Source of the DNA: Nitrospirae bacterium YQR-1
Lineage (GTDB): Bacteria > Nitrospirota > Thermodesulfovibrionia > Thermodesulfovibrionales > Magnetobacteriaceae
Assembly: GCA_039908095.1 (NCBI GenBank)
Contig: JAMOBJ010000030.1
Span: forward strand, 1 to 43,303
DNA: 43,303 nucleotides
Direction: 5' to 3'
The number at the start of each line of letters is the position of its first letter. Within the stretch, counting starts at the first letter, position 1. The translations under genes and the position numbers were made by a program. The notes under the pieces are model-generated. The model was not told where the DNA came from and made no database searches. It was given only the letters and a program-made list of their open reading frames with translations. Positions 24,308 to 32,617 of this stretch are shown piece after piece.

Positions 24308-25825
24308 ATGAGCAATAGTCCGTCGCTAACCACCATTCAGAGCTTCATCTCCGCCCATACAGGCTTGCATGTTGATGAAAAGGACTTAAACACCACAATA
24401 TCGTCAAGACTGCGCCATGTGTCTGTAGATTCTGTGGACGCTTATTGTACGTTTCTAACGGCGGACACTCCGGAGAGCAAGCATGAGTGGAAGGTGCTTT
24501 ATCAGACTATAACAACCGGAGAGAGTTTTTTCTTCCGTGACAAGGGACAGTTTTCACTCCTTAGAAACATAATTCTCAAGGAGCTTATTGAACACAACAG
24601 GGATAGGCGTACACTTCGCCTTTGGAGTGCAGGATGTTCAACAGGTGAGGAACCATACTCACTTGCCATAGTGGTTAATGAATTACTCCCTGATATCCAC
24701 CTGTGGGACATCTCGATTATCGGCACAGACATTAACGAAAGCGCCATAGAAAAGGCCATCAAGGGCCACTTCAGTGAGTGGTCTTTCAGGATGGTACCCA
24801 AAGACGTTATATCGGCATATTTTATAAAACGAAAAGGACATTACGAAATAGACCCACATATCCGCCGTATGGTTAATTTCAGGCAGGGCAATCTCATTAA
24901 AGACACATATCCCGATGTTATCGCAGGTATATGTGAGCTGGATTTAATAATTTGCCGGAACGTGTTTATTTATTTTCAGCCTGAAAACATATCAATAGCG
25001 CTGCGTAAGTTAACACAAAGCCTCAGGCATGGCGGCTATCTCTTAACCGGACATGCGGAGTTGCAAGCTGTGCCGCTGCGGGGTCTTGTACCTGTGACTT
25101 ACCCGGACTCCACTATTTTTAAGCGTGGTGAAAAAGACCACAAGAATCCGGCGGAACTGCCAATTAATTTTGTGCCTCTTGCGCATATACCGGTTGTGCA
25201 TATACCGGTTAAAAAAATCGAAAAATCCACACAAGGTAAAAAAATTCACACTCAGGCTGCACACCAAAAGAGCACCGCTGTGGAGCCAATAAAGAAAAAA
25301 CCTGACATCAGGAAAGCATCCGGGTTTATGGATGAGGCTAATGCCTTATTAGAGGCTGGTCAGTACCCCAAGGTAATAGAAAAGATGAAATATCACCTGA
25401 CAGATAATCCTAACAGCTCAGACGCATACGTTTTGTTGGCGGAGGCGTATGCCAACACCGGCGACCTTGCCAACGCAGCTGTTGCTTGCAAAGAGGCCAT
25501 TGCTATAAACTCTCTGGATATACGCCCCTATTACCTCCTGTCTCATATTGCACAGGAGTATGGCAATGAGGAGGAGGGAAAGGATATGCTTAAGAGAGTT
25601 ATCTACCTCGATGCCAATTGTGTAGCGGCTTATATGGAGTTAAGTATTTTATACGAAAACAGCGGAGATGTATTAAGGGCTGAAAAACTAAAGGAGACTG
25701 CGCTTAATATTCTTGAAAAATTACCGTCTGATAAGAAAATAGACTTTTACGGCAGCCTGAGTGCCGGAGAGCTGCTCCGGCAGTTAAAAAAGCAAGGTTT
25801 AACCGAAGTCAGAGGTAAGGTATAA
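24308..25825 (+). CDS. cheR: CheR-type MCP methyltransferase with C-terminal TPR repeats (FrzF-like)
   Basis: CheR methylates glutamates of chemoreceptors using SAM. The N-terminal all-alpha domain (about 1-75) is followed by the SAM domain with SAGCSTGEEPYSLA, IGTDINESAIEKA and LIICRNVFIYF (to about 260). A Lys/His-rich linker leads to TPR repeats (about 335-480). CheR-TPR fusions occur in Myxococcus FrzF, where TPRs tune the methylation site choice. It is the first gene of the operon. ATG 24308 has a poor ribosome binding site; a strong aaggaggg lies at 24252, too far away, before a 13-codon frame (24278) that overlaps the cheR start. Confidence 0.93.
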   Translation: MSNSPSLTTIQSFISAHTGLHVDEKDLNTTISSRLRHVSVDSVDAYCTFLTADTPESKHEWKVLYQTITTGESFFFRDKGQFSLLRNIILKELIEHNRDRRTLRLWSAGCSTGEEPYSLAIVVNELLPDIHLWDISIIGTDINESAIEKAIKGHFSEWSFRMVPKDVISAYFIKRKGHYEIDPHIRRMVNFRQGNLIKDTYPDVIAGICELDLIICRNVFIYFQPENISIALRKLTQSLRHGGYLLTGHAELQAVPLRGLVPVTYPDSTIFKRGEKDHKNPAELPINFVPLAHIPVVHIPVKKIEKSTQGKKIHTQAAHQKSTAVEPIKKKPDIRKASGFMDEANALLEAGQYPKVIEKMKYHLTDNPNSSDAYVLLAEAYANTGDLANAAVACKEAIAINSLDIRPYYLLSHIAQEYGNEEEGKDMLKRVIYLDANCVAAYMELSILYENSGDVLRAEKLKETALNILEKLPSDKKIDFYGSLSAGELLRQLKKQGLTEVRGKV

Positions 25826-26878
25826 GTGACGGATGCGATTATGATAATACCCTATATTGCATTTCGTTGCGGCAGGTTTGTCTATGCCGTTGACTCCTTG
25901 CATGTGCGTGAAATAATCCATTTGCCTGAATTCAAACTTATAGACGAGGCACCGGATTATGTGGCAGGACTTGTCAATGTCCGCGGAGGAGTTATACCCC
26001 TTATAGACATTGATAAACGCTTTGGACGTAAAGGGCTGCATTACTCATTAACCGATAAGGTTATTATCTTTAGCCACAATAAAAGACTCATAGGCGTCAT
26101 TGTAAATGAAATAGAAGATATTTATGATATACCCTCAGATTCGATAGAAAAGGCGCCGCTCTATAGTGATGATACAATGCACCGGAGCGGTTTTATAGAG
26201 CAGGTGGCAAAAATCAATGAAGATATACTGATGATTTTAAGCCACCACAAACTTTTTGACTCCCGTATCATGGCATTAATCACCCAATATGAGGGGCTGG
26301 AATCCACGGCTGATGAGCTGCTATCCGATAAGGCCTCATCCTCGGAGGAAAACACGGAGACAGCCGCTGTGTTTCATAAGAGGGCGGTGGCACTGGCCCT
26401 CAGGGATGTGCTGCGGTATGACGGCAGTGCACTTATGCCGGTAGCAGTAGTTGAGCTTGAGAATGAACTCTTTGGCATCGAGCTGGAGAGCATCCGTGAG
26501 TTTATATCCGTGCAGGAGTACCGGCAGGTGCCCTGCTGTCCTTCTCACATAATTGGAAACATTAACCTCAGGGGTGAGATTGTAACCCTGATAGATATCC
26601 GCAGCACCATCGGGCTGTCCCGTAGCGGCAGTGGAAAGGCTATGGACTCTGCCGTTGTGGTTGTCATAGATAATTTTACAGTAGGTATTTGTATAGAAAC
26701 TCTTCGTGACGTTTTATACCTTCCGGCATCGGAACAAAAAGAGCTCCCGATAGCCGTTAGAGACGCTAATGAAAACTTCTTTAAGTGCACCGCCATCTTT
26801 GAAGACAGAGCTATTGTAGTTTTAAACCTGCAAAGTGTTTTGTACAGGGGTGGTTTAGTAGTGAATGATAGCTTGTAA
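25826..26878 (+). CDS. Tandem CheW-domain protein
   Basis: CheW domains couple receptors to CheA. The 350-residue protein contains two: the first (about 8-150) with APDYVAGLVNVRGGVIPLID, and the second (about 208-345) with CPSHIIGNINLRGEIVTLID. A charged linker joins them. GTG 25826 follows the cheR stop directly, indicating coupling. No separate single-domain CheW is in the operon, so this protein probably serves as the adaptor and could bridge two core units. Confidence 0.9.
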   Translation: MTDAIMIIPYIAFRCGRFVYAVDSLHVREIIHLPEFKLIDEAPDYVAGLVNVRGGVIPLIDIDKRFGRKGLHYSLTDKVIIFSHNKRLIGVIVNEIEDIYDIPSDSIEKAPLYSDDTMHRSGFIEQVAKINEDILMILSHHKLFDSRIMALITQYEGLESTADELLSDKASSSEENTETAAVFHKRAVALALRDVLRYDGSALMPVAVVELENELFGIELESIREFISVQEYRQVPCCPSHIIGNINLRGEIVTLIDIRSTIGLSRSGSGKAMDSAVVVVIDNFTVGICIETLRDVLYLPASEQKELPIAVRDANENFFKCTAIFEDRAIVVLNLQSVLYRGGLVVNDSL

Positions 26879-26899
26879 CCAATATTAGGAGGAATTTTA

Positions 26900-29050
26900 A
26901 TGAAAGTGAAAATGTCGTTAAAGATGAAACTGTTTGCCCTGTTTATATTAATTGGAATGATACCATTTACCACCGTTGGGATTTATGCATACACAAAAAC
27001 AAGGGACAGGTTTATACAAAAAACTCTTGATAAGCTCGTAGGAATGAGGGAACTAAAGAAGGCTCAGGTAGAACAATATTTTAAAACAATTGAGTCACAA
27101 GCCTCTACCTTTAGTGAAAGCAAAATGACTGTGGAGGCTATGAAGGAGTTTTCAAGTGCGTTTTCTCAGGTCGAGAAAGAATCCGCCGCAAGATACGATT
27201 CCAACCTCAAGCACAACGAGGACCAACTTATGGTGAGGTATCAGACACAGAAAGACAGCACCCCGGATGTCCCGGATAATATCATAGCTTCATGGTGGCC
27301 GCAAAAAAAGACTGTCAGAATTCTCCAGCATGACTACATATCAGGGAATCCTTACCCTGTAGGAAGTAAAGGGAAATTGGATTACGCCGCCGGCGACAAC
27401 ACCTATAACTCTGTACATAAAAAATACCATAAGATACTGCGTAACTATACAAGGAAGTTCGGCTATTATGACATGTTTTTGATAGATGCCGAAACAGGCA
27501 ATATAGTCTATACAGTGGATAAGGAACTTGATTTTGGAACTAATCTGATAAGCGGTCCTTACAGTGATTCAGGCCTGGGAAGGGCCTTTGCTGCCGCTGT
27601 TGAATCTAAAGAAAAGGGTTTTGCTAAACTGATAGATTATGACCCCTATGCGCCTTCAAACAACGCCCCTGCCGGTTTCATTGCCGCCCCCATATTTGAC
27701 GGCGATAAAAAAATAGGCGTCCTTGTCTTTCAACTGCCTATAGACAAAGTAAGCGATATAATGACAAGCAGCAAGGACTGGAAAAGCGTTGGACTTGGTC
27801 TTACCGGAGAGTGCTACATAGTGGGTGATGACTTTCATATGAAAACAAACTCGAGGCCTTTAATAGAATCTCAGGATAGTTTTATCAGATCACTTCAGAA
27901 ACTTGGTGTAGATAAAAAGATTACAGATGAAATCAAAAGACATAATACTTCAGTAGAAATTCTTAAAGTAAACACAGCAGATGTAAAAGAATCCCTTGCC
28001 GGTATTTCAGACAGCCATATAGGAGCGCTCAACTATCTTAATGTTCCATCCCTCATAGCACATGCTCCGATTAACATTCCTGGTCTGAAATGGGTTATCA
28101 TTGTGGAAGAGTCGGAAGCACAGGCATTGAAAACATCGCATGAACTGTTTAACATCATGTGGATTTTGGGTATAATTACCGCTGCCTGTGTTATTGCTAT
28201 AAGCTATTTTGTAAGCCGCTCCTTAAGTATTCCGCTAAACAGGGGGATAAACACTATTTCATCCTCTACAACCGAAATCTCAAGCACGGTTGAACAGCAC
28301 GAAAGGACGGCGGCCCAGCAAGCCTCGGCGGTTAATGAAACAACCACAACTATGGATGAGCTCTCCGCCTCCTTTAAACAGTCCTCCGAGCAGGCAAGAA
28401 CCGCCTCAGACGGGGCAGGGCAGGTGTTAATTATGGTAAATGAAGGTGTTGTTAACATAAATGAAATGCTTCACGGCATGACTGTACTAAAGGAGAGGGT
28501 AGAAGCTACCGCCACAAGAATTTTACAGTTAAGTGAAAAAACCACCCGCATAGAAAGTATTGCATCTGTGGTTTCAGACTTTGCCAACGAAACCAAAATG
28601 CTGGCTATGAATGCCGCCGTTGAGGCTGTAAGGGCTGGTGAACACGGTAAGGGGTTTTCTGTTGTGGCTATGGAGATCCGAAAACTAGCGGAGCAGAGCA
28701 AAAAATCGGCTGAAGAAATCAGCGATGTGGTTGCAGAGATTCAAAAAGCCACAAATTCCACTGTTATGGTCACTGAGGAAAGCACAAAGACCGTGGATAA
28801 GGAAATGGAACTGGCTGAAAACACAGCCGAAACGTTTAACAAGCTCACTACCGTTATAAGAAGCTCCGCCGAGAACATTCAACAAATATTCCTTAACATT
28901 CAGCAGCAATCAGCAGCTATTACACAAGTGGTGGATGCGATGGGTTCAATAAACAGGGGTGTGAAGGAAACCTCCGCAGGCATCACACAGACAAAGCAGG
29001 GCATCAGGAGCTTAAACGATGTGGCTAAGGAACTTAAGGAGATGGTATAA
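26900..29050 (+). CDS. Methyl-accepting chemotaxis protein with periplasmic Cache-type sensor
   Basis: This is a 716-residue receptor. TM1 is at about 11-30, and a large extracytoplasmic region (about 31-415) includes a Cache-like part around GYYDMFLIDAETGNIVYT and PIFDGDKKIGVLVF. TM2 is at about 418-437. The signalling domain has a hairpin tip ETKMLAMNAAVEAVRAGEHG (about 563-582) with GKGFSVVAMEIRKLAEQSKKSAEE. I do not see a clear HAMP domain after TM2, and there is no C-terminal CheR-tethering pentapeptide. ATG 26900 has a strong aggagg. The ligand is unknown. It belongs to the same operon as its kinase and methylation enzymes. Confidence 0.92.
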   Translation: MKVKMSLKMKLFALFILIGMIPFTTVGIYAYTKTRDRFIQKTLDKLVGMRELKKAQVEQYFKTIESQASTFSESKMTVEAMKEFSSAFSQVEKESAARYDSNLKHNEDQLMVRYQTQKDSTPDVPDNIIASWWPQKKTVRILQHDYISGNPYPVGSKGKLDYAAGDNTYNSVHKKYHKILRNYTRKFGYYDMFLIDAETGNIVYTVDKELDFGTNLISGPYSDSGLGRAFAAAVESKEKGFAKLIDYDPYAPSNNAPAGFIAAPIFDGDKKIGVLVFQLPIDKVSDIMTSSKDWKSVGLGLTGECYIVGDDFHMKTNSRPLIESQDSFIRSLQKLGVDKKITDEIKRHNTSVEILKVNTADVKESLAGISDSHIGALNYLNVPSLIAHAPINIPGLKWVIIVEESEAQALKTSHELFNIMWILGIITAACVIAISYFVSRSLSIPLNRGINTISSSTTEISSTVEQHERTAAQQASAVNETTTTMDELSASFKQSSEQARTASDGAGQVLIMVNEGVVNINEMLHGMTVLKERVEATATRILQLSEKTTRIESIASVVSDFANETKMLAMNAAVEAVRAGEHGKGFSVVAMEIRKLAEQSKKSAEEISDVVAEIQKATNSTVMVTEESTKTVDKEMELAENTAETFNKLTTVIRSSAENIQQIFLNIQQQSAAITQVVDAMGSINRGVKETSAGITQTKQGIRSLNDVAKELKEMV

Positions 29051-29086
29051 GGATGGGCAGCGGCTTGACAGGTTAAAAGGGCAATC

Positions 29087-31516
29087 ATGATAGAAGATCA
29101 GGAATTAAGAGAAATATTTAAAGCTGAAACAGAGGAGCATCTACAGAAACTCGAGGAAGGGCTCTTGCAGCTTGAGCAAACGCCGGATAAGCCGGGGTTG
29201 CTGGAAGAGCTGTTTCGGGAGTCACACTCTCTGAAGGGTTCTGCACGGTTAATGGGTGTTGATAAAATAGAACTTGTCAGCCATACGCTGGAGGATATGT
29301 TATCCAAAGCCAAACGCGGAGCCACTAAGCTATCCACCTCATCTGTAAACAGCATATATAAATGTCTTGATATTATAAAAGCGCTGCTGCATGAGGCTTT
29401 AACCGGAGAGACCACCAATATAAATATATTGCAAATAATCGAGGAGCTGAAAGGTGAAAAGATCGGAGGCACTTCTGAGATAAAACCTGCTGCCGGGGCG
29501 CCGGTAGTGCAGAGCCGGGAGCCTGAAATACAAGCAAATGAAACAGCGGCGGCTGTGGCTATAGCCGCAGTATCGCAGCCTGCCTCCGGTTCCACCGATA
29601 CGGAGCATAAGGAGATTTCATCACAAGTTAAAGAGCCCTCAAAACCCGTTGCACCTGCTTATGTGAAAGAGCCTAACGTCACAGCGGATGATAAAACGCC
29701 GCCCTCGGAGGGCGACAGTGAACAGACAAAGATGGATGTGGAGGCTCAACAAGCCGAGGGCACTGTTCTTTGGCTTGATGAGGGAAAACGCACCATAGAT
29801 ACTATAAGAGTGGATGCTTCTAAACTTGACTCTCTCATTGTACACGTCGGGGAGCTTGTCGTAATCAAAAACAGGATAAACCAGCGCATTAGCGACATTG
29901 CAGAGACAGTGGCAATGTGGGACAGTGTGATATTGCGGGAGTTAAGGGCAGGTAACGGTTCAAACCCCGCACATAAAGCTCAGTTTGCAAATAACCTGGA
30001 GGTGTTTCATAAGTTTTTGAGTAATCTTAAAAATTCACTGCAGGAAGACGGCTCAAGGATTTCCTTTGTAGCACAGCAGCTGGACCACGGAGCCCACGAG
30101 CTCATGCTTATTCCGCTCTCCACGGTGTTTAACCCCTTTAAACGTATGATGAGGGATTTGGCAAATGAAAAGGCAAAAGAGATTAACTTTGTGATAGAAG
30201 GCGGAGAGACAAGAGCGGAAAAACGAATAATCGAGGAGATAAAAGACCCCCTCATGCACATGTTAAGGAATTCGACAGACCACGCAATAGAGACTCCGGA
30301 GGTGCGCACAGCGCTTGGGAAAAACAAGTGCGGTTTGATCCTCTTAAAGGCTTATAAAGAGAGTACAAATATAGTTATCGAGGTATTTGATGACGGTCAG
30401 GGGCTTAATACGGAAAGGATAAAAGAGACAGCCATTAAGAATAAACTCATTGGACGTGAGGTGCTGGATAAAATGTCCACCCCTGAAATACACAAGTTAA
30501 TTTTCTTGCCGGGCTTTTCTACAAACCGTATCGTGACTGATATTTCAGGCCGCGGCATAGGAATGGATGTTGTCAAGACTGCCCTTGAACGCCTAAAGGG
30601 CGGTATTGAGGTGGAATCTGTTCCTAACGAGGGATGTAAGATGACAATGCGCATCCCCGTGAACATTTCAACCACCAGGGTGTTTCTGGTGAGAGCCCGC
30701 AACAGAACTTACGCCCTGCCCATAGAACTCGTTATGACCACCTTTATGCTGACACTGTCGGATATATATAACCTGGAAGGCCACAAGACAATTACATTTG
30801 CCGGTAATCCCGTCTCCGTCCTATATATAACCGATATCCTTGAGGTCTCAGAGCAGGGAGATTCAGGTAAAACCCTCAGAGCTGATTCATTGGCTCAGAG
30901 ACTTCCCTGCATAATGTTTAAGGCGGATGAGCAGTTTTTCGGTGTTTTGGTGGATGTGCTTGTAGATGAACAGGAAATAGTGGTAAAATCCTATGGCGGG
31001 ATATTAAAGCGGGTGCGTAATGTCTTAGGCTCAACGATATTGGGCAGCGGTGAGGTTTGCATGGTGCTGAATCCGCATGATATACTGAAAACGATAAAGA
31101 GTAAGGGCTTTACCTCCACATCGCTTCAACAGGCGGAGACGGCGGCACGGCAGCATAGTGTGTTAATGGCGGAGGATTCCATAACGACCCGAACTCAGAT
31201 GAAACGCATACTTGAGGGAGCCGGCTATGCGGTTACAGCATGTGTGGATGGTCTTGATTGCTTGAATAAGCTGAAAACCTCAGAATTTGACGCAGTGGTG
31301 TCAGACGTTCAAATGCCAAATATGGATGGACTAACTTTAACTGAAAACATAAGAATGGATGCTAAGTATAAGGAGTTACCAGTGATTTTAGTAACAACGC
31401 TCTCCTCCGAGGAAGACATGAAGCGCGGTATAGAGGTGGGAGCAAATGCCTACATAACCAAACCGGCATTTGACAAACAGGTGTTTCTGGAGACATTAAA
31501 AAGGCTTATAGTATGA
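29087..31516 (+). CDS. cheA: CheA-type histidine kinase fused to a receiver domain (FrzE-like)
   Basis: The 809-residue protein has an HPt domain with the phosphorylated histidine in FRESHSLKGS (His47), and a long low-complexity linker (about 120-240). A dimerisation helix (KLDSLIVHVGELVVIKNRI) and the HATPase (MLRNSTDHAIE, GRGIGMDVVK) follow. Next are a CheW-like domain (about 525-660) and a C-terminal receiver with SDVQMPNMDG (Asp740) and the lysine of ITKPAF. CheA-REC fusions such as FrzE use the receiver as an output or phosphate sink. No separate cheY is in the window. Its last 4 nt overlap cheB (ATGA). Confidence 0.95.
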   Translation: MIEDQELREIFKAETEEHLQKLEEGLLQLEQTPDKPGLLEELFRESHSLKGSARLMGVDKIELVSHTLEDMLSKAKRGATKLSTSSVNSIYKCLDIIKALLHEALTGETTNINILQIIEELKGEKIGGTSEIKPAAGAPVVQSREPEIQANETAAAVAIAAVSQPASGSTDTEHKEISSQVKEPSKPVAPAYVKEPNVTADDKTPPSEGDSEQTKMDVEAQQAEGTVLWLDEGKRTIDTIRVDASKLDSLIVHVGELVVIKNRINQRISDIAETVAMWDSVILRELRAGNGSNPAHKAQFANNLEVFHKFLSNLKNSLQEDGSRISFVAQQLDHGAHELMLIPLSTVFNPFKRMMRDLANEKAKEINFVIEGGETRAEKRIIEEIKDPLMHMLRNSTDHAIETPEVRTALGKNKCGLILLKAYKESTNIVIEVFDDGQGLNTERIKETAIKNKLIGREVLDKMSTPEIHKLIFLPGFSTNRIVTDISGRGIGMDVVKTALERLKGGIEVESVPNEGCKMTMRIPVNISTTRVFLVRARNRTYALPIELVMTTFMLTLSDIYNLEGHKTITFAGNPVSVLYITDILEVSEQGDSGKTLRADSLAQRLPCIMFKADEQFFGVLVDVLVDEQEIVVKSYGGILKRVRNVLGSTILGSGEVCMVLNPHDILKTIKSKGFTSTSLQQAETAARQHSVLMAEDSITTRTQMKRILEGAGYAVTACVDGLDCLNKLKTSEFDAVVSDVQMPNMDGLTLTENIRMDAKYKELPVILVTTLSSEEDMKRGIEVGANAYITKPAFDKQVFLETLKRLIV

Positions 31517-32610
31517 AAAATTTGATAAAACGCATAAAAGTACTCATAGTGGAAGACTCCCCTGTGGCGGTGTTGGCTCTGAAGCGTATGTTTGCAAGCT
31601 CTGATGAAATCGAGGTGGTGGGAGTGGCACGGCATGGAAAAGAGGGGCTTGAGATGATTCCCAGACTTAACCCCGACGTAGTATGCACAGACCTTCATAT
31701 GCCTGTCATGGATGGTCTGGAGTTTACAAAGGAAATAATGGCAAGGCATCCGCTTCCCACCCTTGTGGTGAGCGTATCAGTCAGTGAAGACCATACCCAA
31801 AACGTATTTCAGCTTTTGCAGGCCGGCGCCATAGACGTGTTTCCCAAACCACAGGGAGCTTTGGTTGATACCACAGGCGAGTTTGCCGCCGAACTTATAA
31901 GCAAGATAAAGGTTCTTTCAGGGGTCATTCCCTTTAGTAAACTAAAGAGAAGGGGACAGGCAGCCACATCTCCCACCCCTGCTCAATTGGATAACGCTGT
32001 AAGTGTTTCCTTAAACAAGGACCTGAGAATGATTGTAATAGGGGCCTCAACCGGAGGCCCACAGGCCCTTGAAACCATACTTAAAGGGCTGCCTCATGAT
32101 TTCCCTGTTCCCATAGTTTGCGTGCAGCACATAAGTGACGGTTTTTTAGAAAGTCTTGTTGAGTGGCTGGATAAGGCTTGCAAAATGAAAGTGGCTATTG
32201 CACACAACAATGAAAGTCCGCAGCCCTCAACCGTATATTTTGCTCCTGATCACAAACATCTAACCTTCAACAATGAGGGCGGGTTTCTCCTTACCGGTGC
32301 ACCTCCGGTAGATGGGCACAGGCCCTCTGTCACGGTGACAATGGCCTCTTTAGCGGAGCGCTTCAGAGCGTCAGCCTTAGGAGTGCTATTAACCGGTATG
32401 GGAAGGGACGGAGCCGACGGGCTGCTGACAGTAAGCAGGGCGGGGGGCGTTACAATAGCTCAGGACAAAGAGAGCAGTATTGTCTTTGGGATGCCTGAGC
32501 AGGCCATCAGATTAGGCGCTGCCAAATATGTACTTGATGTCGGCAGCATCGCAAGGGTTTTAGTTGACTTTGCGGCCAAAGAGAAATCTGTGGTTATAAA
32601 TAAAGCCTGA
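31513..32610 (+). CDS. cheB: Chemotaxis response regulator protein-glutamate methylesterase CheB
   Basis: CheB removes methyl groups (and deamidates) receptors when phosphorylated. The 365-residue protein has an N-terminal receiver with VVCTDLHMPVMDG and a C-terminal methylesterase domain. The catalytic serine lies in IGASTGGPQALE, the histidine in CVQHIS and the aspartate in GMGRDGADG. The ATG overlaps the cheA stop (ATGA), so the two are coupled. With cheR it forms the adaptation branch of the operon. Confidence 0.95.
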   Translation: MKNLIKRIKVLIVEDSPVAVLALKRMFASSDEIEVVGVARHGKEGLEMIPRLNPDVVCTDLHMPVMDGLEFTKEIMARHPLPTLVVSVSVSEDHTQNVFQLLQAGAIDVFPKPQGALVDTTGEFAAELISKIKVLSGVIPFSKLKRRGQAATSPTPAQLDNAVSVSLNKDLRMIVIGASTGGPQALETILKGLPHDFPVPIVCVQHISDGFLESLVEWLDKACKMKVAIAHNNESPQPSTVYFAPDHKHLTFNNEGGFLLTGAPPVDGHRPSVTVTMASLAERFRASALGVLLTGMGRDGADGLLTVSRAGGVTIAQDKESSIVFGMPEQAIRLGAAKYVLDVGSIARVLVDFAAKEKSVVINKA

Positions 32611-32617
32611 GGCAATT

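Noticed and set aside
29098..29595. 165-codon minus-strand frame within cheA
   Set aside because: Antisense to the HPt domain and linker; Ser/Ile-rich composition typical of shadow frames.
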